64,000 nt of DNA from Arthrobacter sp. Soil762 (GTDB lineage Bacteria > Actinomycetota > Actinomycetes > Actinomycetales > Micrococcaceae), in NCBI RefSeq assembly GCF_001428335.1, contig NZ_LMSG01000019.1, forward strand, positions 332,757 through 396,756, given 5' to 3'. Under the pieces are notes generated by a model. It was not told the DNA's origin. It did no database searches and saw only the letters and a program-made list of their open reading frames with translations. Position numbers and translations under genes: made by a program. Shown here piece after piece: positions 26,439 through 34,892 of this stretch. How positions within the stretch are numbered: the first letter of the stretch is position 1; the number at the start of each line of letters is the position of its first letter.

Positions 26439-26905
26439 TCCGGCACCCATGCTTGACCTGTCTTCGGCCACGGGTGCCCTCTTCCTGGTGCGGCCGTGGA
26501 AGAAGCTCCAGTTCACGATCGCCGCTCCGGACCGAAGCATTCAACGCACCTCCCTCGGGCTGGAGTTCCACGCCCGGGCGGGCCGACGCCGTCGTCCGTC
26601 ACCGCAGTTCGCCGATGCGGCGCTATTTTCCGCAGGTAGTGCACATTTGTGCAGCAGCCCTGACGGGTTTTCTCAGTCCCGGCGCCGACGCATACGCTAC
26701 CCACCAGTAATAACGCTGGTTTTGAGGGTTTTGGCCTCGGCGGAGAGCGCACCGCTTTATAAGGCTTTTTTGGCGCACGTCTGTGCAACCCGGCTCCGCA
26801 ACGACGGGTGTGCTGCGTAGCATGGAAAACCCGGCCGGTACCTGATCAACACCCAGAACCATCACTACCGGCCGCCCCTGTTGACACATGAACAAAGAGG
26901 TTTCC
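26439..26905. other. Gap without a recognisable gene
   Basis: No frame here has family character. It is presumably degraded sequence plus the lipase promoter. Confidence 0.3.
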
Positions 26906-27748
26906 ATGTCATTCGTTATTCGGGCCCTGTCCGTTTCGGCTGCCGCCGTCCTCGCCACTTCCTTGGCTGCGGCTCCCGCCCAGGCGATCGAGATTTCCCC
27001 GCCGGGGGCCAACGACTGGTCCTGCAAACCAACCGCCGAGCATCCCTATCCGGTCATCCTGGTACCGGGAACGTTCGAGAGCATGGAGAAGAACTGGTCC
27101 ACCCTCTCGCCGTACCTCAAGAGCGCCGGGTACTGCGTTTTCGCCCTCAACTACGGCGAGACCAATGGCGTGTATGCCACCGCGCCGGTGGCCGAGTCGG
27201 CGCAGGAACTCGCCCCGTTTGTGGACGCGGTACGTGCTGCCACCGGAGCGAAGAAAGTGGACCTGGTGGGCCACAGCCAGGGCGGCATGATGCCCCGCTA
27301 CTACATGGGCTTCCTCGGCGGGGCCAAGTACGTCCGTCAGCTCATCGGCATCGCACCCTCCAGCCACGGGACTGAAGGTGTGATTGTCCCGCCGCCGGGC
27401 TTCGTCCAGGACCCGGACTTCACCGGCTTGGGCTGTGCTGCCTGCGCCGATCAGCAGGCAGGCTCGGCGTTCATGCAAGAGCTCAACTCCATGGGCGACA
27501 CCGTAGCGGGACCCTCCTACACTGTCATCTCCACGGTTTACGACGAAGTGGTCATTCCCTATAACAGCCAGTTCCTGAACGGTCCGGCCCGGCAGGTCAC
27601 CAACATCACCATCCAGGACAAGTGCCCGGCCGATCTCTTCGAACACGACCAGACGCCGAACGACCCCGTGGTGCACCAGACCGTAGCGCATGCGCTAGGC
27701 AACCCGTCCGGCCCGGCAGACCCGGCCTACCAGCCCGCCTGCTTCTAG
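26906..27748 (+). CDS. Secreted lipase/esterase, alpha/beta hydrolase
   Basis: ATG 26906 has AAAGAGG at good spacing; an in-frame ATG six codons upstream lacks one. The 280-residue protein has a signal peptide (SFVIRALSVSAAAVL... ending APAQA). The lipase core shows VILVPGTFES (oxyanion loop), VDLVGHSQGGMMPRYY with nucleophile Ser, a late YDEVVIPYNS with the likely Asp/Glu, and VVHQTVAHAL with the likely His. Paired cysteines suggest disulfides. It resembles Streptomyces-type extracellular triacylglycerol lipases. Confidence 0.9.
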   Translation: MSFVIRALSVSAAAVLATSLAAAPAQAIEISPPGANDWSCKPTAEHPYPVILVPGTFESMEKNWSTLSPYLKSAGYCVFALNYGETNGVYATAPVAESAQELAPFVDAVRAATGAKKVDLVGHSQGGMMPRYYMGFLGGAKYVRQLIGIAPSSHGTEGVIVPPPGFVQDPDFTGLGCAACADQQAGSAFMQELNSMGDTVAGPSYTVISTVYDEVVIPYNSQFLNGPARQVTNITIQDKCPADLFEHDQTPNDPVVHQTVAHALGNPSGPADPAYQPACF

Positions 27749-27815
27749 CCGTTGTGCCGGCGTGAGTCCAGGGCTCGAACGGCGAGGCTGACAGCAACCA
27801 GACGGTGCCGCAGGC

Positions 27816-28295
27816 CTACAGCGTCTCGGGAACCTCGCGCCCCGGAAAGAGTGTCGAGTACTGTTTCCGATACATCCTGCGTCCGACAAGCCGGTAGGCA
27901 GCGCGGACCGATGCAGGGATTTCCTTGAACCGTTCCTTCCGGTCTGCGGGCGGAGCCAGGCGTTCGGTGACGTTCTTCTTCCAGCCGTCGCCGGCGAGCT
28001 GGTCGTCGCGTTACTCTTTCAGCTCCACGTGGACGGAGTGGGCGGTTTCGATCCGGGCGTGCGGGCGTGCGGGCAGGCCGTCCCCGTCCAGGGGGTCCAG
28101 CGCCAGGCGGGTCCAGATCACGAAGCCATCCGGCCACGGCCCGCCGGAGGCGATGCCCAGCAGGAACGGATCGGTGCGGAGACCGGCGTCGTCCGCTGTG
28201 GAAACGGCGACGGCGGCACCCGGGAGGGCGGCGACGAGGCTGGCCCCGAGGCCGGTGGAAATCAGGGATCTGCGCGCCCGTAACCCGTTCCTGCA
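27816..28295 (-). pseudogene. Chimeric phoD-hemerythrin pseudogene
   Basis: On the minus strand one frame reads the PhoD Tat signal and N terminus (RRSLISTGLGASLVAALPG... to GFVIWTRLALDP). It then skips about 28 residues to ARIETAHSVHVELK, skips ~190 residues to RDDQLAGDGWKKNVTERLA, and runs directly into PPADRKERFKE...RRMYRKQYSTLFPG, the C terminus of a hemerythrin-family protein. All joins keep frame; only a TAA at 28011-28013 (a Tyr codon in intact phoD) interrupts it. The parts resemble the genes at 4111 and 8086 but are not identical copies. It is clearly non-functional as either parent. Confidence 0.8.
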
Positions 28296-28568
28296 ATTCA
28301 CGCCCTCGGAGGCAGGCCAAGGCGCCCCTTGAACAGGATCTTCATACGGGCCGGTGTGCGCCACCGAGCGATCACAGAATGCAGCCACCAAGCGATTTAA
28401 GCCACAAACTGCGTGACAAGAACAGTTGGTTCGCTCAAGCGTCCTTGTTTCAAAAACCTCTTGCGGCGCCCATCCCGTAAGCGGAGAATAACGTCACTGG
28501 CGGGGTTCTGTATCCTCTCCGCCGTGGATATCGGGGCTTCGCCGAAGCCCTATTTTCAGGAGATATCC

Positions 28569-28880
28569 ATGAACACTAAACGTTCCTCCGCTGCCGTCGC
28601 CGCCGCAGTACTGGCGGTGCTTTTTGCCGGCGCTGCCCCGGCTTCAGCCGAGATTGCCGACGAACATGCTGCCTGCACCGGACTCGGCATCTCGGACCAT
28701 GCAGTCGCCGACGGCCCGGGCGCCGTTGCCGGCATCATCACCGATATCAAGGGTGCCGCCACTGTCTTCGGTTTCGACAACATGGGCCAGGTTGTGAGCA
28801 AGTTCTCGAAGGTCCATGCCGGCACGCACGTACCAGGCTGCGAGGAAGCCATTGAGGATATTCTCGTCGCCGGGCCATGA
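28569..28880 (+). CDS. Small secreted protein
   Basis: ATG follows CAGGAGATATCC. The 103-residue product has a signal peptide (about residues 1-26, ending APASA) and a mature part of ~77 residues with two cysteines (AACTGLG and PGCEEA) that could pair. I recognise no family. It lies between two pseudogenes but has an intact frame, a good ribosome-binding site and ordinary codon use. Confidence 0.7.
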   Translation: MNTKRSSAAVAAAVLAVLFAGAAPASAEIADEHAACTGLGISDHAVADGPGAVAGIITDIKGAATVFGFDNMGQVVSKFSKVHAGTHVPGCEEAIEDILVAGP

Positions 28881-28946
28881 CCCTGACGAGTGCAGGCGCT
28901 CCGTTCCGGGAAACTGCCCCAATCCGCACTTCCTGAGGCGGAACGG

Positions 28947-29357
28947 CTAGCTGGACGGTGCCAGTAGCCCGGCCGCGATCAGCAGGCTGAGCAGGATCAG
29001 AATGCTCCCCACCGAGGCGAAGATCCACACGCGGCTGGATCTTCCCTTCCACCTTCCAGCAGGGTCAGGCTCAGCAGGTGCTCAGGGTGTTTGGCGGCAA
29101 AGGCCAGCGCCGCGGCGCCGCCGCCCGAGTAGCCCACCAGATGGAACGCCTTCCAGCCGCGGACCCCCCGCCTCGCGGAGGACGCCGACGGCCTCGGTGT
29201 CCAGGGTCCAGCCCGGAGGGGGAGCGTCGCCCGCGTAGAGTTCCAGGTCCTTGGCCACGGCGTCGACGCCAGGTCCCAGCGCCTCAATCAGCGCACCGTA
29301 GGCAGGCTGGGCGGGGAGCACGCTCCCGGGAAGAAGGATGGCCCGAATTGGTTCCAT
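28947..29357 (-). pseudogene. Truncated, frameshifted alpha/beta hydrolase remnant
   Basis: From ATG 29357 the product (PIRAILLPGSVLPAQPAYGA...) closely matches the intact hydrolase at 42669-43439. After about 65 codons the match changes frame at a run of six C (29164-29169), continuing RGWKAFHLVGYSGGGAAALAF to LTLLEG. It then breaks off near 29053. The last ~100 bases encode an unrelated hydrophobic tail (SVGSILILLSLLIAAGLLA) ending at TAG 28947. The catalytic Ser motif (GYSGGG) survives but the frame is broken. Confidence 0.8.
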
Positions 29358-29396
29358 GGTTGGATGCTACGCCCGGGCGCCAGATCGGGAACGGCA

Positions 29397-29435
29397 ATGG
29401 CCCCGGCAGCAGCGTGGAGCTGCAGCCGGGGCCAT
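29397..29435 (-). terminator. Strong hairpin after the DUF4383 gene
   Basis: ATGGCCCCGGC pairs perfectly with GCCGGGGCCAT (11 bp) around a 17-base loop. It lies 39 bases past the stop of the minus-strand DUF4383 gene, as expected for a terminator, although it has no U-run. Confidence 0.7.
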
Positions 29436-29473
29436 AACCGTCGATGTGGCGGGGTTTGCTGCCCGGGGAGTTG

Positions 29474-29926
29474 CTAGGAGCGTGCCTTGGCGTGGCCCTT
29501 GGTGAGGATCACGGCCAGGGCAACCATGCCGACGCCGAGCAGCAGGTGCAGGACGTTGTCGAAACCGTTCAACGGGACGAAGTTGCCGGCCGAATCCTGG
29601 GGGACCACCAGGCCGTAGACGAACAGGACCAGGTAGATGATGCCGCCGTAGAGGAGGAAGGAGCGGGCGCCGGCTCCAGATTTGGCAAGGGCGATGCCCG
29701 CTGCGCCGAAGAGCAGGTGGACGATGTTGTGCAGGGCCGAGACCTGGAAGAGGCCCAGCAGCATTGCCTCGGAGTGGTGGCCGGCGAAGTGCAGTTCATC
29801 AAAGTTGGCCGTGATTCCCGGAACGAAGCCCAGGACGCCGACCAGCAGGAACACTGCACCTACAACTATCGATGCCTTCTGGACGTTGGTGCGGGCTGAC
29901 GTTCGGGTGCCGGTGTGCGTTGCCAT
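29474..29926 (-). CDS. DUF4383-family membrane protein
   Basis: ATG follows AGGAGATCACC. The 150-residue protein has four transmembrane segments (about 18-38, 60-80, 88-110, 122-142). The conserved His/Asn pattern (ALHNIVHLLFGAAGI; FDNVLHLLLGVGM) is typical of DUF4383. Proteins of this family are common in actinobacteria and their function is not known. It is a single-gene unit with its own terminator. Confidence 0.85.
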   Translation of the reverse strand: MATHTGTRTSARTNVQKASIVVGAVFLLVGVLGFVPGITANFDELHFAGHHSEAMLLGLFQVSALHNIVHLLFGAAGIALAKSGAGARSFLLYGGIIYLVLFVYGLVVPQDSAGNFVPLNGFDNVLHLLLGVGMVALAVILTKGHAKARS

Positions 29927-30209
29927 GGTGATCTCCTGAATGCGATATGTGTTTATGGATCAGCGGGGCTTTCTTTCCTGCCGACCCAAGGGGTTATGCC
30001 AGCTATTCGGGCGCAACCGCATGTCGGATGGGTTGTTCAGAAATTATTCTGGAGTGCACTCCCAAGTTTCCGCGGGCTCCACCACCGGGGGTTTCGAGCC
30101 CCAGTCGGTCGCCGGCGTCACCGATTGCCGGCGGGCGTTATCCAGCTGGTGAAGTTTGAAGCGAGAAAAGGCGGCGATGGCCAGGCCTCGGCCGCTTTCA
30201 CCGGTGGTC

Positions 30210-30258
30210 GGGCCTGCCGGGCTCAGCCGCCGACGGTATCGACAGGCTCGACCACCGG
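30210..30258. repeat. Dispersed repeat, tandem copies 3 and 4
   Basis: GGTATCGACAGGCTCGACCACCGG (30235-30258) follows a weaker copy (about 30210-30233). The weaker copy holds the stop codon of the diguanylate cyclase gene (30223-30225). The repeat pair encodes its C-terminal STPVVEPVDTVGG. Confidence 0.7.
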
Positions 30259-31566
30259 GGTTGACCCGCCGTGGATTTCGTACCGGGCCTTGCCCCCGTG
30301 CTTGGCACGGTACATGGCCGAATCCGCCTGCCGCAGCAGCTCCGTCACGTCCGCCGTGTCCGCTGTGCGCTGCGCGACGCCCATGCTCAGCGATACCCGC
30401 AGCGACCGGTCACCGATGACGAACGGCTCACTGAGGGCTTCGTAGATCCGTTCGGCGACGGGCCCCGTTGCCGGAGTGCCGTCGTCGTTATCCACAACGA
30501 CGACGGCGAACTCGTCGCCGCCCAGACGGGCCACCAGGTCGTGGCTGCGGACGCTGGCCCTCAGCCGCTCGGCCAGCTGCGCCAGCAGCGCGTCGCCGCC
30601 CTCATGGCCCAGGGAATCGTTGACGTCCTTGAAATCGTCGATGTCGATGAACAGCAGGCCCTCGTGCCGGGTCCGGCGGTCGCTGTCCGGTTCGAAGGAT
30701 GCCAGCAGTCGCTCGGCCAGGGCTGCACGGTTGGCGAGCCCGGTGAGGTCATCGTGTGTGGCCCGGTACGTCAGGGCTTTGTGGCTGTCCTGGAGTGCAA
30801 CGGCCATCCCGTTGAACGCCACGGCGACCTCGCCCAGTTCGTCCCGCCGGGCCACGTCCAGGCGGTGGCTGAAGTCGCCGGACTGCAGCTTCAGGACACC
30901 CCTGCGCAGGCTGTTGACGGGCCGCATCAGGTCTTTGACCATCCGGCGTCGGAAGTACAGGGTGGCGCCGATGGCCACAACGAACAGCCCGAACCGGCCA
31001 ATCACCAGAAGCCCTTCAAGTTCGCGCGTGTCCACGAGTCCCCTGTTCAGCGCCTGGAGCGAGGACTGCTGGGCGGCGGCCAGGTGCGCACGCACGGTGG
31101 AGTTTGCGGCCGCGAAGGCAGCGGCGTGCTCGACATTGCTCCCCGTGAGGTCCAGTGCCTGGTCACGCCACAAGCCGGCGTTCTCCAGTCCGGCCTGCCA
31201 TTCCTGGTGCGCCGCTGACAGGGCCTCAAGCCGGTCTTCGTCCGCCGCCTTGAGTGCCGAAGCCGCACGGAAGAGGTCCTCGATGTCCTGCTGTTCCAGG
31301 ACAAACGCCTCCCTGTTCACGGGCGTCGCCGCCAGCAGCTGGTGTCCCAGCTGCTGGTGCGTATCGAGGGCAGCGGCCAGGTCCGCGACGCTGCCGTATT
31401 CGGCCTGGAGCCGCCCGTTCGCAGCTTCCATCTCGTTCACCACGAACCGGACCCCGACGACGGTGACTGCCGCCCCGACGAACAGGGCCAGCAGCATGAG
31501 GGTGAATGCCCCGGACCATTCACGCTGCAGGCTAAAGGAGCGCGGCGCGGTGGTGGCTCTATTCAT
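30223..31566 (-). CDS. Membrane diguanylate cyclase (HAMP-GGDEF)
   Basis: ATG follows CGAGGACGCCC. The 447-residue protein has a membrane segment (about 20-45), a helical extracytoplasmic sensor, a second membrane segment (about 185-205), a HAMP linker (LMRPVNSLRRGVLKLQSGDFSHR) and a GGDEF domain (THDDLTGLANRAALAERL; ARLGGDEFAVVV), so it should make cyclic di-GMP. No EAL domain follows. No RxxD inhibitory site is obvious. The last ~11 residues come from a dispersed repeat, which suggests that the original C terminus was replaced. Confidence 0.9.
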   Translation of the reverse strand: MNRATTAPRSFSLQREWSGAFTLMLLALFVGAAVTVVGVRFVVNEMEAANGRLQAEYGSVADLAAALDTHQQLGHQLLAATPVNREAFVLEQQDIEDLFRAASALKAADEDRLEALSAAHQEWQAGLENAGLWRDQALDLTGSNVEHAAAFAAANSTVRAHLAAAQQSSLQALNRGLVDTRELEGLLVIGRFGLFVVAIGATLYFRRRMVKDLMRPVNSLRRGVLKLQSGDFSHRLDVARRDELGEVAVAFNGMAVALQDSHKALTYRATHDDLTGLANRAALAERLLASFEPDSDRRTRHEGLLFIDIDDFKDVNDSLGHEGGDALLAQLAERLRASVRSHDLVARLGGDEFAVVVVDNDDGTPATGPVAERIYEALSEPFVIGDRSLRVSLSMGVAQRTADTADVTELLRQADSAMYRAKHGGKARYEIHGGSTPVVEPVDTVGG

Positions 31567-32044
31567 GGGCGTCCTCGGAGCGGGTGAAGTTATGCCTAAA
31601 TTGGGGTGGCTTGTGAATTAGCGAAAAATCCGAAGCTAAAGTCTCGCCGGACGTGATAGCGGGCCTGTATCTGCGTCTGTATCTGCGTCTGTATCTGCCG
31701 GGTTTGATCTGGTTGGTGCGTGGCCAGGTGTAGTCGCCGGTGAGTTGAGGTCTGGAGCGTCGTTGTCAGTGGCATACCCGGGCCAATATCGGGGCCTTCG
31801 ATCACCAGGCCTCCCAAACCGTAACGGCTTACAGTTCTCCTGCGCGTCTTGTCCTGCTGTGTCGCGCCGGGAAATGAGCACTGAACCTTGGGCATGGTGA
31901 AGGACTGCGTGGGGCAATCCCGCGATGCTGTCTGTCTTCGCAATCCACATGCGTATCCCGATGGCAGATCAGCCCGACCGGTGTGCGGATCGGCAACGAT
32001 CGGCCGGTGCACCTTATCTATTCAGCAGATGGTACCGCAGCGGT
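31567..32044. other. Gap with short tandem repeat, no clear gene
   Basis: Apart from the cyclase promoter and a 12-bp tandem repeat, there are minus-strand frames of 100-138 codons. Their products lack any recognisable domain. They may be a decayed mobile gene. Confidence 0.3.
31665..31698. repeat. 12-bp tandem repeat, about three copies
   Basis: CTGTATCTGCGT is repeated nearly three times. Read on the minus strand it gives a Thr-Gln-Ile-Gln or Asp-Ala-Asp-Thr periodic peptide depending on frame. Confidence 0.75.
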
Positions 32045-32239
32045 TCATGAAACGCGCTGAGGGAGCACGTTTCTCAGGACGGAGGATTCTTGCGCAGGTA
32101 CTGCCGCGACGGCTCTATCGACGGCGGCGGGGGAGTGGGAAGCATCATGAGTTTCGGCTTCCCGCCACAGGAAATAGCCAACGAGTTGGAGCAGGAACGG
32201 GTAGCCGCCGGTGGCCGTGGCCGCCCTGCGCTGCGGCAT
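32045..32239 (-). pseudogene. AAA ATPase remnant, C-terminal part
   Basis: The minus-strand frame contains ATGGYPFLLQLVGYFLW, the post-AAA motif of a family of large actinobacterial P-loop ATPases, then decays. The matching Walker A portion is found separately at 32656-32738, beyond an unrelated ATPase fragment. Confidence 0.5.
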
Positions 32240-32347
32240 GGAGGTCGATCATGTCGGCCTGTCGAAGGAACGTCGCCAAGCTCCTGGGCCAGCCGGCTGT
32301 GACTGTTAGTTCGCAACGGCGGTTTTTTCACAGCTCGGTTTGGCGGT

Positions 32348-32655
32348 TTAGCTGATTCCGATGTCAAGGGTTGAGCGTGCCGCCTCAATGACGTTGTCGG
32401 TGATGGTGCTGAGTTCGTTGATTTTCATGACCCGTTCGATTTGGGTGAAGAGCCGGTCGATGAGGCGGAAGTTCCCCCTGGTTATGCGGGCGACCGCGGC
32501 AATGGCCTGGGCATCGGTGAAGTCGGGGTCCAGGGCGTGGCCTAGTTTGTGCTAGCGGCGCTGCAGGACGAAATGAAGTTCTTCTTGTTCGATGGGACGG
32601 TATTCGTGGGCGAATCCGACCCCGCTGTAGAGCTGGGGGAAGGACCACAGTCCAT
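32348..32655 (-). pseudogene. Transposition-type AAA ATPase remnant, C-terminal part
   Basis: Two minus-strand pieces in different frames read FPQLYSGVGFAHEYRPIEQ... and LGHALDPDFTDAQAIAAVARITRG...INELSTITDNVIEAA, the C-terminal region of TniB/IstB-like ATPases that accompany transposases. A stop and frameshift separate them near 32550. TAA at 32348 ends the second. It appears inserted between the halves of another ATPase gene (32045-32239 and 32656-32738). Confidence 0.6.
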
Positions 32656-32738
32656 CCATGTTCACGGGCCACGTTATGGGCGGCTCCCAGCATGACGGTC
32701 TTGCCGATGCCGCGGGCACCGGTGAAGAGGCCCGGCAC
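32656..32738 (-). pseudogene. AAA ATPase remnant with Walker A
   Basis: The frame reads PGLFTGARGIGKTVMLGAAHN, a Walker A loop (GARGIGKT) and following helix, and is then cut off. It is likely the N-terminal part of the ATPase whose distal fragment lies at 32045-32239. Confidence 0.55.
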
Positions 32739-33020
32739 GGCTGATGAAACCGGCCTCGTGGTGCCAGCAACCCGGATTGCTGACGCCAGGAGCCTGAAAC
32801 AGTGGTTTCAGGCACATTACGGATTTGCCTGTGAGGCAACTTTAATTGCCTTCTGCGCCTCCTTGTTGGAGTCCCGTCCGGTTTGGTGCGGCGTCAACTG
32901 TGGGATTGCACAGAGCAGGCGGGGGACGGCCCGGTCTAGGGTGAAACGACACTGTGGTCCGCCGCACATCATGCCAGGCATGACGGACGGGCCGACACCC
33001 CCCACGAAGGACGGCGCTTA

Positions 33021-34439
33021 ATGCAGGCTGACCAGCAACTCTCGAAATCCCTTAAACCCAGGCATCTGTCCATGATCGCCATCGCCGGCGTGATCGGCGC
33101 CGGACTCTTTGTGGGTTCCGGCGCCGCCATCCAGCAGGCCGGTCCCGGCATCCTCCTTGCCTACACGGCGGCGGGTCTCGTAGTCATCCTGGTCATGCGC
33201 ATGCTCGGTGAAATGGCCGCGGCCAACCCTGAAACCGGCTCCTTCTCGACCTACGCGGACAAGGCCCTGGGCCGCTGGGCGGGCTTCAGCATCGGCTGGC
33301 TTTATGCCTGGTTCTGGATCATCGTGCTCGGTATCGAGGCCACGGCAGGGGCGGCCATCATGCACCGCTGGGTGCCGGGCATCGACCAGTGGGTCTGGGC
33401 CCTGATCCTGATGGTGCTGCTCACGCTCACCAACCTGCGGTCCGTGAAGTCCTTTGGCGAGTTCGAATTCTGGTTCGCCTCCATCAAGGTTGCCGCGATC
33501 GCGCTGTTCCTGCTCTTCGGTGTGGCGGCGATCCTCGGCCTGGTCCCCGGTGTCCCTGCCCCGGGACTGAGCAACCTCATCGAAAACGGCGGGTTCCTGC
33601 CCAACGGTCCGGGAGCTGTCCTGGCGGGCATCCTGGTGGTGGTGTTCTCCTTCTTCGGCGCCGAAATCGCCACCATTGCCGCCGGTGAATCCGAGAACCC
33701 GGTCGATGCTGTGAAGAAAGCCGTGAAGTCCACCGTCTGGCGCATCCTGGTGTTTTACATCGGCTCCATCGCCATCGTGGTCACCCTGCTGCCCTGGAAC
33801 TCAGCCTCGGTGGCCAAGAGCCCCTACGTGGCCGTGATCGAGCTCTTCGGCATCCCCGGCGCGGGCACCATCATGGACATCGTGGTGCTGACCTCCGTGC
33901 TGTCCTGCCTGAACTCCGGCCTGTACACGGCGAGCCGCATGCTCTTCTCGCTCTCCCGCCGCGGCGACGCCCCCACGTCGTGGATGCGCATCTCCAAGCG
34001 TGGCGTCCCCGCCGCCGCGGTCCTGGCCTCCACAGTGGTTGGCTTCATCACCGTCGGCCTGAACTACATTGCCCCGGACACGGTGTTCCTTTTCCTGGTC
34101 AACACCTCCGGCGCCATCGCCCTGTTCGTCTGGCTCGTCATCGCCAGTTCACAGCTGATCCTGCGCCGCCGGATGGGCGCGGCCGCCAAGGACCTCCAGC
34201 TGAAGATGTGGCTCTTCCCGTACCTGACCTGGGTGGCCATCGTCAGCATCGTCGCCTTGCTGATCGGCATGGTGATCCTGGAATCGACCCGGGAGTCGCT
34301 GCTGCTCTCACTCGCCCTCGCTGCCGTCGTCGTCGGGATTGGCCTTTGGCGATACCGGACGGTCGGCGGGAAGTCCGCCGTCCCCGGAGAAGAAGTGGCC
34401 GGCGAGGAAGCCAGCGTCGGCGCCGGCACGATGTCGTAG
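33021..34439 (+). CDS. Amino acid permease (APC superfamily, AAT/GABA type)
   Basis: ATG follows GAAGGACGGCGC. The 472-residue protein has 12 hydrophobic segments and the amino acid transporter signature near the N terminus (IAIAGVIGAGLFVGSGAAIQ, about 19-38; then GEMAAANPETGSFSTYA). The body resembles GABA or aromatic amino acid permeases. The C terminus is a Glu/Gly-rich cytoplasmic tail. The gene is intact although flanked by transposon debris on both sides. The substrate is unknown. Confidence 0.88.
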   Translation: MQADQQLSKSLKPRHLSMIAIAGVIGAGLFVGSGAAIQQAGPGILLAYTAAGLVVILVMRMLGEMAAANPETGSFSTYADKALGRWAGFSIGWLYAWFWIIVLGIEATAGAAIMHRWVPGIDQWVWALILMVLLTLTNLRSVKSFGEFEFWFASIKVAAIALFLLFGVAAILGLVPGVPAPGLSNLIENGGFLPNGPGAVLAGILVVVFSFFGAEIATIAAGESENPVDAVKKAVKSTVWRILVFYIGSIAIVVTLLPWNSASVAKSPYVAVIELFGIPGAGTIMDIVVLTSVLSCLNSGLYTASRMLFSLSRRGDAPTSWMRISKRGVPAAAVLASTVVGFITVGLNYIAPDTVFLFLVNTSGAIALFVWLVIASSQLILRRRMGAAAKDLQLKMWLFPYLTWVAIVSIVALLIGMVILESTRESLLLSLALAAVVVGIGLWRYRTVGGKSAVPGEEVAGEEASVGAGTMS

Positions 34440-34555
34440 GCGCCCGGCCCCACGGCACCGCACCCTAATTACCCCGAGCGGCACGACCTTGCCAACCGGC
34501 CGGCGCTCAACGGCGGACCGCCGCTGAAGATCAACGCCAACCAGCGCTACACCAC

Positions 34556-34854
34556 GGATGCCCCGGGTGAAGTTTGTTTCCAACGACGTGATGCTGAATT
34601 CCGGCCCGTTGTCACACCTGACGTAGGTCGGGGCGGTGCCGGTTTCGGCGATGATGTTCTCCAGCACCGCGACCACGTCGGTGGCTTTGAACGACCCGGC
34701 GCGGGATGATGGCCAGCGCGGTGCCGGTGTAGTCGTCGATGACGTTGAAGGAGCGGATGTGCGGGCCGCAGGAGGTCACGTCGGACGGGAAGTCGAAGCT
34801 GACCATGTGCATCGGGTACTGGGTAATTTGTGGCCGGATCTTAACCAGGCTCAA
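34556..34854 (-). pseudogene. IS3-type transposase (integrase core) remnant
   Basis: Two overlapping minus-strand frames together read HMVSFDFPSDVTSCGPHIRS, then FNVIDDYTGTALAI, then [27 protein letters not shown]. These are the DDE integrase core of IS3-family OrfB with its first and second Asp. A frameshift lies near 34690. The catalytic Glu region and the rest of the element are missing. It sits directly downstream of the Wadjet operon. Confidence 0.75.
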
Positions 34855-34892
34855 CCATCGGGCATCGCCGGTTTCGACAGGCTCAGCCGCCG
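34843..34892. repeat. Dispersed ~24-bp repeat, copies at end of jetD
   Basis: GGTTTCGACAGGCTCAGCCGCCG at 34870-34892 follows a partial copy (AACCAGGCTCAACCATCGGG, 34843-34862). The complement of its TCA (34883-34885) is the jetD stop, ending the protein in Ile-Gly-Gly. Confidence 0.75.

Noticed and set aside
31665..31698. Short repeat array considered as a CRISPR
   Set aside because: The units are 12 bp and directly adjacent with no unique spacers, so it is a simple tandem repeat.
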